Shown: positions 36,101 to 48,000 of the stretch, in pieces
Numbering within the stretch: the stretch's first letter is position 1
Layout: each line of letters begins with the position of its first letter
Assembly: GCA_950295325.1 (NCBI GenBank)
Contig: OX485807.1
Location: 39,774,440-39,838,439, forward strand
Length of the DNA stretch: 64,000 bases
Source: Polytrichum commune
Taxonomy: Eukaryota; Streptophyta; Polytrichopsida; Polytrichales; Polytrichaceae
Direction: 5' to 3'
Translations under genes and position numbers: made by a program
The notes under the pieces: model-generated
Databases searched by the model: none
What the model saw: the letters and a program-made list of their open reading frames with translations, nothing else
Told to the model about the DNA's origin: nothing

Positions 36101-38059
36101 TATGGGTAAGTGTTTGATTCGTTGTATTTCATAACAACCAAGTGGAAAGAAGGAACTATGTATGGCATACAAGGCTCTCATTCCATCCGACATAAAAACA
36201 ACTTTGACCCCTATAAGTTTGTGGGTGGGTTCATCTTGAATGGCTTGGGCTAGATGAATTCGGGGCCTTTGAAGTTGATTTTGGTGTCAAATGACTTAAA
36301 AGATATTAATCTATGGGCTGCGTATTGTGATTTCAAGGTTTTTATGTTGGATGGATGAATGAGAGGTACGTTTGTGTGCGATGATTCTCTCTCCCCCAAC
36401 CAAGTGGCATAACCCTCGAGTCTGAACACTCTTTTGTTGTGATTGGGTAGTGTAGAGAACCATATGATTTGAGCTTACATACTACTATGATTTCAACACA
36501 AAATAGGTAGTGTGCAACACTTTACAAGACATAACAAAATTTTGATGACAACAAATTACAATCTTTTGGGAAAGTCTTATAGCATTGCATGATTTCAAAT
36601 GGTGATCTGCACTAAAATAAATGATGTACTTACATAGGTTTTTAAAATCTCATTTATAGTGATTAATATGCTTTTGAATCACGAAGCTTGCTCTTTGGAC
36701 CCAAACCTCTCTCTCACACACACATCACCCTACATGTAAGGTATGCAATTGAAGATGTGGGGTGTTATTTGGTTTGTTTTCCATGTTCTCCAACTTCTAT
36801 TGATTAGCTTTACACAACAAAACTCATGTTGCATTAGCAAATCTACGATGAAACATCTACAAAAATTGGATTGAAAATTGGACCTCCCATGTTTAGTTAT
36901 GGTTATTTGAAATGCCTTTTTCTTTTTGTTGGTTTCATAGATGGATACTAGGTCCTCCCAATTGTGTTCACTATTGAATGTAGAGAAGTTATTAATATTT
37001 GAAGATGTAGTCCAATCTCTTTTAAACATGTGTGTATGATGTTTGCTCTTTGATCTTCACCGAATCACACACCAATCAAATATAGGGATCTGATTAAGAA
37101 AACAAACCACTTAAAACCCATCTACCTTGGATGCAAATGCATGCATAAATGGCCTTGGTTGTGTGTCTTTCAAACGACCGATACGTGCCAAATTCCATGA
37201 TCAATTGTGAAGCTACATCACGAAGAAAGGTCTCCTCCCCTTAGCTTGGCATGTTCGATCATCTTGGAATTGAACTCCAATGTCATTTCCGGAGTGGATA
37301 TTGATGTGGCATGCATTTGTAGACCATGATTGGAGAGCTAAAAAAACATCTAAGTAGTTGCAAGACACAACTTGGTTTCGGGGCGGGTGCATGCCGACAC
37401 TTTAACTCCTTCCAAAACCACAAGCACAGGTAAAGTTGCAACTTTGTCTTTAACCAATCGCAACACCATTCACAATAAATAATAATGAAAATGATGCCTT
37501 CCTAAGTAGTGCACGTGCACATGCACATGGTATCTAGACACCTCTAGCTCCATCTTGGTCAAGGACTCATGACCCCACAACCACCTCTATCATATTATTG
37601 AAACTTTGACTTAACTTGCTATCTACTATACTTATCATGTGAAACCCACTGACATGACATTATTAAGTAGTGTGCGTTCGTTCATGTGGGTCCTAAGAAT
37701 ATAATCATGATGTGTAGTCAATTTGGAGCTCAACCCATTTCACATGAATGGGTTGGTTTGTATAAAAACCAAGAAGAGATCATGTCCGAGTGGGTAGCAT
37801 GTGTTGGACACTTTAAGGAGTTTAGATTTGGTCCGGTGCAATTTAGTGCGGAGTTTATGGGTATTTTCCCTAAATCCACAGTCAGGTGGCAATGCTTCAC
37901 TCTAACTGAGGTGAAACCAAATGAGAGGAATGCAAAACACCCCACAATTTTCTTGGGTTGGATGTCACGGGTTAGGGTGGCCAAGGTCTCTTGAGGCAGT
38001 GCCCAAACTTAATTTGGTCTTTTTTAAGCATGGCGGTGGTGGCCTGAGGTTACTCCTTT
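36101..38059. other. Intergenic, no gene recognised
   Basis: Only short frames. 36590-36625 weakly resembles the right end of the TTTAGTGT-type MITE at 32966-33163. Confidence 0.4.
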
Positions 38060-38893
38060 CTTGGCATATTCAGCCACGTTTGGTAGGAAGTGGATTCCTA
38101 CTCAAGAGCCTCTTAAGAGATCTATTTGTGGTAAATGGCGGAATGACATTTCTCTCTACCCCTCTATGAAATGGCACATTATCTAGCACATGCACAAAGC
38201 ACATAAGAAAGCAACCTTCCTCTGGTCCATTGTTCATAAGGTAGTGGTAATGAAAGAATGGCGTGGACGAATCTCAACAGAGATTGATAAGAGTTGCCTT
38301 CATTGTGGCCCGCAATTTGTGGAGTCAATGGAGCATAGATTTTTCAGTTGCCTATTGGCTCCGAAGTGTGGCGCTATGCAACTAACATCATTTGGAATCT
38401 TTTGCCAAAAAGGTAACCTTGGCCCCCAAAAATCTTTTTCAATGTTGTAATGCCTTGTTGATCAACCGCTTAGCAAATCACTGAAGTCCTTTAGTCATAT
38501 TTGGATTTTTTGTGGATTTTTTTGTGGAGTAATTTTTTGTGGATCATCTAGCATCAATGTAATGATTTGGTTTTCAACTCTAGTTAATGGTCTATGGAGA
38601 AAACACACCAAGTTGTGTGGGACCCTTTGCTTGCCTATGGTAGATTTGAGTGGCAGCATACCCTTCAAGACTTGGAAGAAACTCCAAACGTTGCTTACGA
38701 TGATGTTCTTAAAGAATTTCACAAGGTTTGGTATGTTAAAGGCCTCATTGTTACTTGAAGCAATTTAGTGATTACTTGGAAGTTTAGGCCCCGAATGGGC
38801 ATTATTTTTTGAGTCCCCTCAATTTGTGGTTTTCTCCCGAGGTGGTTGTATTTTTTCCTTGCAATTGATTTGTTTCAATTTGTGCCAAAAAAA
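38060..38893 (+). pseudogene. L1-type LINE 3' remnant (zf-RVT)
   Basis: Broken frames read KWRNDISLYPSMKWHI, ATFLWSIVHKVVVMKEWRGR and CLHCGPQFVESMEHRFFSC. This is the zinc-binding region that ends plant L1 reverse transcriptases (Cys-x2-Cys...His-x4-Cys). A further Trp-rich stretch follows, then an A-run at 38884-38893 that looks like the retrotransposition tail. Frameshifts and stops make it a dead copy, truncated at the 5' side as is usual for LINEs. Confidence 0.7.
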
Positions 38894-39867
38894 AAAGAAG
38901 GTATTTTGCCACATGACATTCTTATGTTGCTTGTGATCCTATACACAAATTATGGTTTTTCCAAAATCTATTCCGAAGGGTGTGAGGTGAGTGCACCTAT
39001 ACACCCATACCCTTCAATGGATTCTAAAGTATAGGTATATGAACAATTCCAAAATGTACATATATGAAAGATCATCATTGTAGGTCATCTACAACTTTCA
39101 CTTCAAGAAATCAAAAGGTAGTCACTTTTAATCCAAAAATAACAATATAATTTTTCATGTTCATGATTTGAATATGCTAGCATGCATGTGTAATTACGAA
39201 ACAATAATCAATCCTCTACACATGCTAAAACCCAAAGTGTGTCCATAATAAAGCATGTGGCCCCATTGTGGACAATTGCAACTCCACAAACAATTTTGGT
39301 TGCTGGCTTGGGTTGGGGATTGCCTCCTCAGGCTAACAATTACACATCTCATGAGAATTTCATTTTGAGTTTCATATTTAGAGTTGAGATGTAAATATCA
39401 TAAGAGGTAAAAGTGAAGATTACATTGGTCGTTCAGTGATCACATAAGCACTCTCAATTGTGGTCACTATAGACTCGCTGTGGAAACTCACAAGTGGCCA
39501 ACCATCCCAGTGCCTAGAGATGACATAACATGCCACTTTTGCTCTCACAAAGTAGTTTAAAAGTTGAGGCACACCTTGTGTTGGAGTGTCTCTTCTACAA
39601 CTCCATTAGAGAGATAGGTTACCTTCCCCATTTCAAAATGCAACACCATGTAATCTTTAGTCTTTCTCCCAACTTGATCGTTAGGTCAATATTAGTTGTT
39701 ATCTCACAAAGGTCACTCCGCTTTAATACTCTAGGGAATTAACATTTTTGACCGTACCGTGATGCGCTTCTAGTCTCATAAAGTCTTGTGGCAACATGGA
39801 CTATAGAACCAATTTCATTTTGATTTCATCGAGCCTAGAGCGGTGTCAATATCATGAGCACAATGTA
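38894..39867. other. Intergenic with family D copy 2
   Basis: 38990-39190 resembles 14240-14430 and 41700-41880 (CAACTTTCACTTCAAGAAAT box). Nothing else is recognised. Confidence 0.4.
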
Positions 39868-40338
39868 CAGTAGTCTCCTGCCTAAGTACGCACCCGTTTA
39901 AGTACGCATCCCGGTAAAGTACGCATTATTTTCCCGAAAAAATAGGGTTCAGATTTATTTAGTTCAACATGTCATGGATTGTCATTTGGCGCAAGTTTTG
40001 AAGATTCTTGCGTTTGGCTTTCAAGGTGACAACCCGGACCTTACTTTGAAACGATTCAAACAACTTTTTAAGATCATTGAATGTTTCCTCAACCTCTTCT
40101 TGAACTTCAGAGCAGAGCAACTGATCCTCTATATCAACCACTTGCTTATAAAGTGACTCGAATCCCTTAAATACAACGGTGTTTCGCTGGGACTCATTGA
40201 GGCGTTTCCCGTTCGGTTTCTTCGACATTGTAGCCGAATCAAGCGATTAGGAGCCCTAAACCCTAAAGTGCGCACCTACCGGCTAAGTATGCACAATCCT
40301 CCCAAGTTCAAGTTGCGTACTTAGGCGGGAGGCTACTA
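39868..40338 (-). mobile_element. Miniature pogo/Tigger-like element, copy 2 (coding)
   Basis: The ends CAGTAGTCTCCTGCCTAAG and CTTAGGCGGGAGGCTACTA are inverted repeats flanked by TA (39866-39867 and 40339-40340). Subterminal AAGTACGCAC boxes repeat at both ends. It keeps an intact miniature ORF on the reverse strand and is the parent type of 20492-20758. Confidence 0.8.
39959..40228 (-). CDS. Miniature ORF fusing transposase N-terminal start to C-terminal tail
   Basis: The 89-codon frame starts MSKKPNGKRLNESQR, a basic start like the beginning of pogo/CENP-B-type transposases. It continues as a helical, charged stretch (IEDQLLCSEVQEEVEETFND) and ends LQNLRQMTIHDMLN. The end fits a PIP-like tail and is also present in the shorter copy at 20492-20758 as QMTIHDMFN. 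The DNA-binding and DDE domains between are gone, but the frame is uninterrupted. Whether it is expressed is unknown. Confidence 0.5.
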   Translation of the reverse strand: MSKKPNGKRLNESQRNTVVFKGFESLYKQVVDIEDQLLCSEVQEEVEETFNDLKKLFESFQSKVRVVTLKAKRKNLQNLRQMTIHDMLN

Positions 40339-40988
40339 TAGTCCATTCTCATGGTAACGCATATTTTTCAAGTGTCCATTGTGGACTACAAACCTTGTCA
40401 CATGCTACTCATATATAGGTGCCCAATCGACCCCTAAAGGCCAAGAAGGATTTGTTTGTTTGGACAACCGTTTATGCTTGTCCATACCAATGTGCACGTT
40501 CACAGTATAATCTTCCTAATCGGGACAAGTGGACAGTTGAAATCTTGTGTGAGCAATCCTACCTTTACAAAGATGTCATCTATGTGGTCAGATCCATTGG
40601 TGGAGCTACATGCTTTTTTTAATTGAGGTGGTGCATTCATATGACAATTTTTAGACAATTTTGGAGAGATATGAACTTGGGCCTTTAGGGGTTAAGAAGA
40701 GTGACCACACAAGATGCACATGTTTTAAGTGCACCCACCTCAAAAGTTGTCCACTTTGGGGCAAGATTAAATATAGCCTCTACCTTATTAATATGACAAA
40801 CGGATTCCCAAGCATACTGTTGGGGCCAGGAACTTGAAGGTCAACATGGAAAAGTGAACCATGACTTATAATTAAACCAACATATCCAAGTGCAAATTGG
40901 ATGTTGAAAAAAAAAAGAAAAAGAAAAAAAGAGTCGGCCCCTGACGGGTCATCTACCGTTTTCACTCCAAGAATTCATTACATACTCA
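40339..40988. other. Intergenic, nothing firm
   Basis: About 40770-40860 weakly resembles the unit of the array at 42341-43210 (CCAAGCATACTGTTGGGG, GTCAACATGGAAAA). An A-rich run spans 40909-40931. Confidence 0.35.
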
Positions 40989-41488
40989 GGGCCACTTCAC
41001 ACACAAGACTGAGAGCCCATGACCAATACACTTCAAGCACTCTCATTGGTGGAAAAGGCAGAGCTGGTCCAAGTTCGCTTCACACTACGCTTGAGGGACC
41101 AACGGAGTACGTGAATGCAAGATGGATGTAAAGTCTGCATGGATTCCTACGTGGCATCGAATGGATCATGTTTCATGGTCACTTGGACTATTTTCAAAAA
41201 CCACCTCTTGTAGGTAGGTTTAACACAAAATTGGGAGACCATGGCACTCCGAACGCTCACAATTGTTGATTTATTCTATTATATCATGTGTGAGGAACCG
41301 CATGAATAGATATTCATTGAAATAGCATTTGGTTGAGGGTCTGGTCACATATGACTTCACACTACACTTGAGGGTCCGTGACCACACTACATGATTTGGG
41401 AGGTGTATGTGGGATGGCCTTTGGACACTTTCTTTTGGGCTTTCACAATTTCATGGTCATGGCTCTTGGCTCGTGTGTGAAGTGGCCC
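40989..41488. mobile_element. Family A TIR element, copy 3
   Basis: The ends are GGGCCACTTCACACACAAG and CTCGTGTGTGAAGTGGCCC. It is the same orientation and order as copy 1, about 500 bp. Confidence 0.75.
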
Positions 41489-41699
41489 TTGTCTCAACTG
41501 CAAAAACAACAAGCTTCTCGTCATTTGGATATGCACACATAAATTTCATTTTGTTACTTGAAACCTCACCATGTGCTAAAAATCCAAAATGTGTTCATAA
41601 AATTGGTGCATCCACCTCACAAGTTGTCCAATCCACTTTGGGTCTCAAAACAAAGAATTCATCATACTTGAACGTGAATTGTGACTTAAAATGAATTCT

Positions 41700-41880
41700 A
41701 AATCATAGGTGCAATACAAGTCCCAAATATACATATCGAAAACCAAAAAATGCCTTTCTAGGTCATCCACCACTTTCACTTCAAGAATTCAAAATATTAA
41801 CATCTTAACCCTAAACACGACAAACTTGATTCTCATGTTCCTCCGTTGCATATACTAATATGGACATGTAATTTTCACTT
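41700..41880 (+). repeat. Dispersed repeat family D, copy 3
   Basis: It contains CACTTTCACTTCAAGAATTC and the trailing CTCATGTTC...GCATATACTAATATG in the family D order. Confidence 0.4.
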
Positions 41881-42109
41881 TTTCATCGAACCTCTACATG
41901 TGCTAAAATCCAAAACATGTCTCTAAGTTAATAACTTAGATGCACTCATCCTTACGAGTAGTAGTCCGAGTCCACGTTGGGGTAAAACACATAAGTGTCG
42001 GAATTGGATGCTTCTACCTTATTTTCAATACAATGCCCAAACTCCCAAGCACATTATTCCCATGCATGGACTTTGAAAGTCAATATTGGATGGTCTGAGA
42101 TGACCCTAA

Positions 42110-42259
42110 ATTATTGGAGGGTAGTGGAGAGGTACGCAAAACCAAATGGAGTGGTTGGTCGTTCAATTCCTGGCCATGAAATCTTCTCTCTACTTGACGG
42201 GAGAACTAGCTACATGCCTCATGTGTTCCAAAAAAGGATGAAAAAAAAATAAAAAAATC
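42110..42259 (+). repeat. tRNA-derived SINE candidate
   Basis: TAGTGGAGAGG (42122-42132) matches the pol III box A consensus TRGYNNARNGG exactly. CGTTCAATTCC (42160-42170) matches box B at nine of eleven positions, 38 bp downstream, a normal spacing. The element ends in A-rich tracts (42228-42259), as a retroposed RNA would. It sits in the repeat region upstream of the LPA1-like gene. Confidence 0.5.
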
Positions 42260-42340
42260 AATGTTTGAAAGTTGTTGCGCCCCTAATTAGGGTCACTCCA
42301 ATTACGATGTAATGTATTGTAGTTTCGCCCAATTTACTTA

Positions 42341-43210
42341 CTTCATTGCATAACTTACAAGATAGAAAAACTCCTATCAAAGTGGAAATTTTCCCACTGT
42401 TGTGGCCCACTAGCTGCCGGTCCTAGTGTTGGCGATGCTATAAGGTGCGCTCCCCTTACGAGTATGTTAGTTGTCCACGTCCCACATTGGAGAAAATTAT
42501 AAACTAGACTCTTCTACGTACGTTATTACCAAGAAATACACCGACGGGAGTCCCAAGCACACTATATTCAAGACGGGAGCAAAAGCATGAAAGTGAACAT
42601 GGGAAAATGGATATAATGTACTACAGTTTTGCTTGTTCACTTCATTGCATAACTTACAGGACAAAAGTTCCTATCAAAATGGGAACTCTCCCATTATTGT
42701 GGCCCACTAGTTGTCAATCCAAGTGTGGGCCACGCTACGAGGCGTGTACTCACCATTACGAGTAGTTGTTTGAGTCCACATCGGGCACAATTACAGATTG
42801 GATGCTTCTACTTCCCTTTGCAATCACTAAGAAAATATGCCGACTAGACTCCCAAGCACACTATATTCAGGACAGGAGCAAAGGTTGAAAGTCAACATGG
42901 GAAAACGGACTCCTATTTCGCATGTTCACGTCACTGCATAAGTTACAAGACAAACACTCCTATCAAGATGGAAACTCTCTCTCTCTCGCTGTTGTTGGCG
43001 AGTCGCCAGTCTATGTGTGGGCCATCCTTTTAGGTGGACCCATGTTACGAGGTGAATTGTCCGAGTCCACATGGGGCAAAATTGGACGCTTCTACTTGCG
43101 TTATTACTAAGAAAATTACACCGACCCACCGGAGTCCGAAGCACACTCATAAGTATTGTTGTATTGAAGACGGGAGCCGTTTAAGCTTAAAAGTCAACAT
43201 GGGAAAATGA
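42341..43210 (+). repeat. Three-unit tandem array upstream of the LPA1-like gene
   Basis: Units begin TTCATTGCATAACTTACA (42341, 42640) and GTCACTGCATAAGTTACA (42929), period 289-299 bp. Each contains CTCCTATCAA, GTGGCCCA or GTGGGCC, a GAGTCC.CAT.GGG box, CTTCTAC.T, CCCAAGCACACT and GTCAACATGGGAAAA. A partial unit precedes at about 41955-42095. The last ends directly at the GC-rich promoter. Confidence 0.8.
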
Positions 43211-45058
43211 GAAGAACTTGGAGGAAGAAAAGGAACAAGAAGGCCATTTCCTCCGTTGTTCCCTCCGTGGAAATAGGCCATAGCCATAGCCATAAGCGCA
43301 GAAGCCATGGCTATGGCGAAAGTCACGCGCTAATTATAAACCTTCGCAAGTCGCTCCGCTTCCCGCAGCTCCTCTCGAAGCACTCTCTCAGCTACTTCAC
43401 TTGCCTCTCGTCTTCGATCGCTTCAAGAAATCTCTCTCCCTCTCTCTCGCTCTTCCTCCTCACTTTCTTAAGCTACCCTTCAATCAAAACCCTCGCGATC
43501 TTCGTCAAGGATCCCCATCGCATCCAAAAACACGCAATTCATCTGCCCGCCTTCGCTCGGTAGCTCGGGAGCTCTCTTGTTGGGAGCTCTCTCATTACTA
43601 AAACCAGTGGAAGGAATTGGATCTGCCATTCATTCCCTCGGCTTGCGAAGGTCCATTCGGAGTGCTCGTCACGGATTGCAGCGAGACGAGACCGGGGGTT
43701 TGGTTTGGTTGAGGTGTTGGTAGGAATTTGGAAAAAATTGGTCGGAAGTGTCGGTGGTGGTATCACCTTGGAAGCTGCGAGGAGGGAGTGGCGGCTGGAA
43801 CAGGGTGCTTGATTCGGAGACGGGGGTTGGGTTGAAGTTGTGCGGAGAGCATGGTGTGTCAGCGAAGAAGTATCCAGGTTTTTTCTTGGAGATTTTTAGC
43901 TTAGCGGGTGATTTAGCTCTCGAGGTTTTGGAGATTTGAAGGGGAGTGGCAGGGACAGGGACAGGGACGCGGATTTGGAGACCAGGGGTTTGGTTCGGGT
44001 GGATTTGCGGGGTGGCAAGACGGGTTCGCTCGAAGGTAGGTAGGTAGTCTGATAGCGGGAGTGCTGATGACCTGTGTTGGTGTGTCTGTCTGTCTGCGTG
44101 TGGAATTGAAGATTTTGAGATGGTTTTGTGGTTGAGAGGAGGAGTCGTGTGAGGGAAGTTTTTGTTGTAGTTGGTGAAAGGTGTGGAGCGATGGCGGGGG
44201 TTAAACTTAGAAGTGAGGTTTTAGCGGGACGTCGTTGAGCTGTGAGGTGGATCCGGGGGAATTGCGGTAGGTCGTGTGTACGATTGGAGATGGCAGGAGG
44301 AAAATGAGGGAACTAGAAGATGTGTAGGCTGAGCGGAATCTCGTCAAAGATTCAGAAGAGTGCACTGCGTTTGTTCATTTGTTTTGTCGATGGAAATTGT
44401 GTGCTCTTTTGGTGGAGATGAATATGAGGTCATGTGCAATACATGTGATTGGTTGTTGACGGGATTCTGGAGCCCTGTGTCCGAGTTTGTGCTCAGGCTT
44501 TTCATTTATTGTCTCAAACATCTCACGCATCCTGGTGACGCTCAGCGGGAGACATGTCAGCTTGATAGGATAAATTTCTTGTGTGTTCGATTTAGTCAGA
44601 CGATACTTCATATTGGAAGCGTGGTTTTAGGAGGAGAGCTTGTTGGTATGTAGGATACGAGGAGCAAGTCAAAAAATGAATGCAAGACACTCTCGCTCAC
44701 TTTTCTTCTCATCTTTGCCTTCGAAATACGATGCAGCTCGTGCTGGCATCACGAATGCGACCTATCAATCTTGGTCTTCGGCGATGTCAATCTTATGTGT
44801 CCTATGCTCCTCTTCTGGAAATCATAATATGAGACCTCAATTGGGTCCTTCCGGAATAGTGAGAGAAGCCCCAGAGACTGAGCGGGACTGGCTGGCTACG
44901 ACGGCAAGAAATATGGAGGCCGAAAAATCGCACTGTACTTATTAATCTTCTGGTAGATTTAATGTGTGTTTGTTGAGCAGACGATGATTGCTCTAATTAC
45001 ATGTTCTAATGACTTTTGGGGACTGAAATTACAGGCAGAAGATTAGCATTCCCTTGGC
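43211..45058 (+). promoter_or_regulatory. Promoter and spliced 5' leader of the LPA1-like gene
   Basis: A GC-rich block starts after the array. TTATAAA at 43333-43339 could be the TATA box, with transcription starting about 30 bp later. CGAAG|gtaggt at 44035/44036 and ...attacag|GC ending at 45034 fit a leader intron of about 1 kb. All of this is inferred from motifs. Confidence 0.4.
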
Positions 45059-48000
45059 ATGGCAAAGGAAATACAGTTGCAATTTCCTAATATGGAAGAG
45101 GGTACAAAGTTGCAAGCTGCGAAGTCACTGGAGGGCACAAAATTACTCTATATTCTGGTGCAAGATGATGTTCAACCAGGAGCAGATGTTGTGGAGAAGC
45201 CCTCATACCACCGATATACACGACCCTTGCTACAAAGTACATTGCAGCTTATGGGCTGCAAACAGCGACATGCAATCAAGGTGTGTTTTACTGCTAGCAA
45301 CAACGCCTAATACGTTGCTTTCAAGTTCTTTATTGAATGAGAGTCAAGAAGAGGGTTTATGCTGCATTTTCTCGAAGTCCCTGGACTATTTTCCCATCTT
45401 CACAGTTATGTTGGTGAGCTGGAAGGCCCGTGCAATTAAGAATCACATCAATGTCCAGCCTAAGATGAATCTATCAATAGTGGTGATAAGAAAATGCAGC
45501 CTCAATGTTCAGATGCTGAGTGTTGAATAAAATTGAAAGCACTGTCCCTTTTAGCGCCAGAAGAGAATCATGTAACTTGGGTCAGTGATTCCTGAAGTGA
45601 TTGCTGAATATTTTTGATAAGGAAGTCTTAGAGGACGATGAAGGAGACTGTCAGTATTGATGTCTGGACATCGACATGGTTATTGGTTACCCTGCTCTAT
45701 CAAGTTGCTCAACCTGCATCTCTTTACAATTTTTGTTGAATGTTTGAAATTTGGGACAATGCAGATAAGTGATCTCGTATTTGAGGTGATCAAGAGCGAG
45801 ATGCTACCCAAGAAGCCAAAACGAGACAGGTTCATGGGTTTGGCTCCTTTGGCAGAAATAGGGAAGAAAGAGCCAAAGTTGCTTGATTCCAATGGCTTTA
45901 AAGTAGATCCGAAACCACTAAAGAAGCGGTCAACAGCAACCGTCAGCAGAGACAAATTTCTGACTGTCGTCTGTGATGCATTGAAACAATACCAATATTT
46001 GGGTCCAAAGCAGCGGGCTGATCTCATGGTCGCTTGTCGGTAGGCTCTCACTATTTATGTCTGCTGTTTCCTTCCATTTTGGGGTGAAGACACTGTGAGC
46101 TGTAATACTTCATGTATATGTGCACGCACAAAGTCAATGTTGTTAACTGGTGTGAGAGAACCTATTGGATCTGGAGATATCTTTTGTCACATCATGGAGC
46201 AAGAACTTCAAATGCCTCATAGGAAGGAATCCACTATCAAATTGGAAAGACAATCATGGAGCCAGTTCATTTTAGTTAATTCTGTGTAAATTCTCCTGGG
46301 AATCACTTGGTCCTTGATGGTGTCTCCTACGTGTGTAGCTGATGAGAAGTTTACCACATTGTGTTGGAGCAGGGTTCGAGAAAGGAAGACATCTGTCACA
46401 GTGCTACTATGTGGCACAAGTGGTTGTGGGAAGTCAACATTGGCTTCACTGCTTGTAGGTTCCTCGCAATACACTATCCCCTTGCTTTACTCTGGTTCTT
46501 CCTCTGATTGAATACTTTGAAGGGTGATGATTTTTAAGTCCCTCAATCGAGAAATGCAATCATTGCAAAAATAGACAGTTAAATACAGTGACTAAAGTTT
46601 GTGGAAATTGCAGGGGCACAGACTTGGGATCACCACAGTGGTGTCCACTGATTCTGTTCGACACATGATGCGTGGTTTTGTGAGTGAGAAGGAAAACCCA
46701 CTCCTGTGGGCTTCAACATACCATGCTGGGGAGTATCTTGACCCAATAGCTGTGTCTGAAGCTTATCATAAAAAGAAAGAAGCGAAGCAAGCAAGCCTTC
46801 CTATCCGCACACCATCAACTGGTGCATCGACCCCTACTGAGTTCAGCAACATTGCGGAACAGGCTTCCACTAGCAATGGAGATGGGCCAAGTACTAGTCA
46901 TAAGGGGAAAGGTATAGATGCAGAAGAAACCCAGAGTGAAAAGTCTGCTGGCAGTGGCAAGTTGGAGGGTGCTGATTCTTTGGTGAGTTCCAAGGTAATG
47001 GCAGTACAAGGTTTCAAGGCCCAAAGTGAGATGGTGATGGACAGTCTTGATCGATTGATCACAGCTTGGGAGACGAAGAAGGAGTCAGTAGTAATAGAGG
47101 GTGTCCATCTGAGTCTGAACTTTGTGGTAAGTTCTTAAACCTACAGTGGCATATTAATCGCTCTACTAGGTCCTCTTTGTTGAGAAATATTTCAATCCTG
47201 TCACAAGTATCTAGATAAGTTATTCTTTTGGCAAGACAGCAAGATTTACTGTTACATGTGGTCCTTGACAGTTTCTAGCGAGTTGTTTTTTTGGGGATTG
47301 TGTGCATAATTTGGGTTTCTGTATCATCATTCTACTCTTTGGTACAGAAAGGTATGTATGCAAAGCGTGTTTTGATTATGAGTGGGGTTCTACAGATGGG
47401 TTTGATGAAGAAGCACCCTTCCATTATTCCATTCATGGTGTACATTGGGAATGAGAGCAAGCACATGGAAAGATTTGCAGTTCGTGCCAAGTATATGACG
47501 TTGGATCCAACAAAGAACAAGTACGTGAAGTACATACGTAATATCAGGACCATCCAGGACTGGTTGTGTCAACGTGCTGATAAACATCTGGTTCCCAAGG
47601 TAAACAACACCAATGTGGACAAAAGTGTGGCTGCTATTCACACCACTGTCTTCAACTGCTTGCGTCGTCGGGAAGATGGAGAACCCCTCCTTGATGCGCA
47701 CACAAACACAGTGAAGGTTGTTCACCAAGAATACACCAAACAGTACACTGCATCCTCTTTGGGCTCCAAAGGCATGTTCCAGTTGATACAGCGGAAAGGC
47801 TCTTCTCGTAACATGATGGCGATCATGAATGAAGATGGAACAGTTGCAAAGGCATGGCCTCTTCTGTCAGTTCAAGTTGAGAAGAGAACACCGGCTGGTA
47901 TTTTCATGGACCGAGTAGTGGGAACTCCACAGTATGGTCCTATGTCTGTTGGTACTAGAGCACCTGTGAATCTGCAGTTTGGTAGCCTTGGCTTGAGTGC

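Noticed and set aside
37686-37994. 102-codon frame before the L1 remnant
   Set aside because: It may be part of the decayed LINE or chance. No reverse-transcriptase motif is readable, so it was not called.
40249-40270. Telo-box-like AAACCCTAAA at the edge of the 39868 element
   Set aside because: It is part of the pogo-like terminal region and also occurs in the copy at 20492-20758, so it is not evidence of a promoter or telomere repeat.
44640-44945. 101-codon frame upstream of the LPA1-like gene
   Set aside because: It lies in the inferred leader intron, has no recognisable features and no match to the start of LPA1 proteins.
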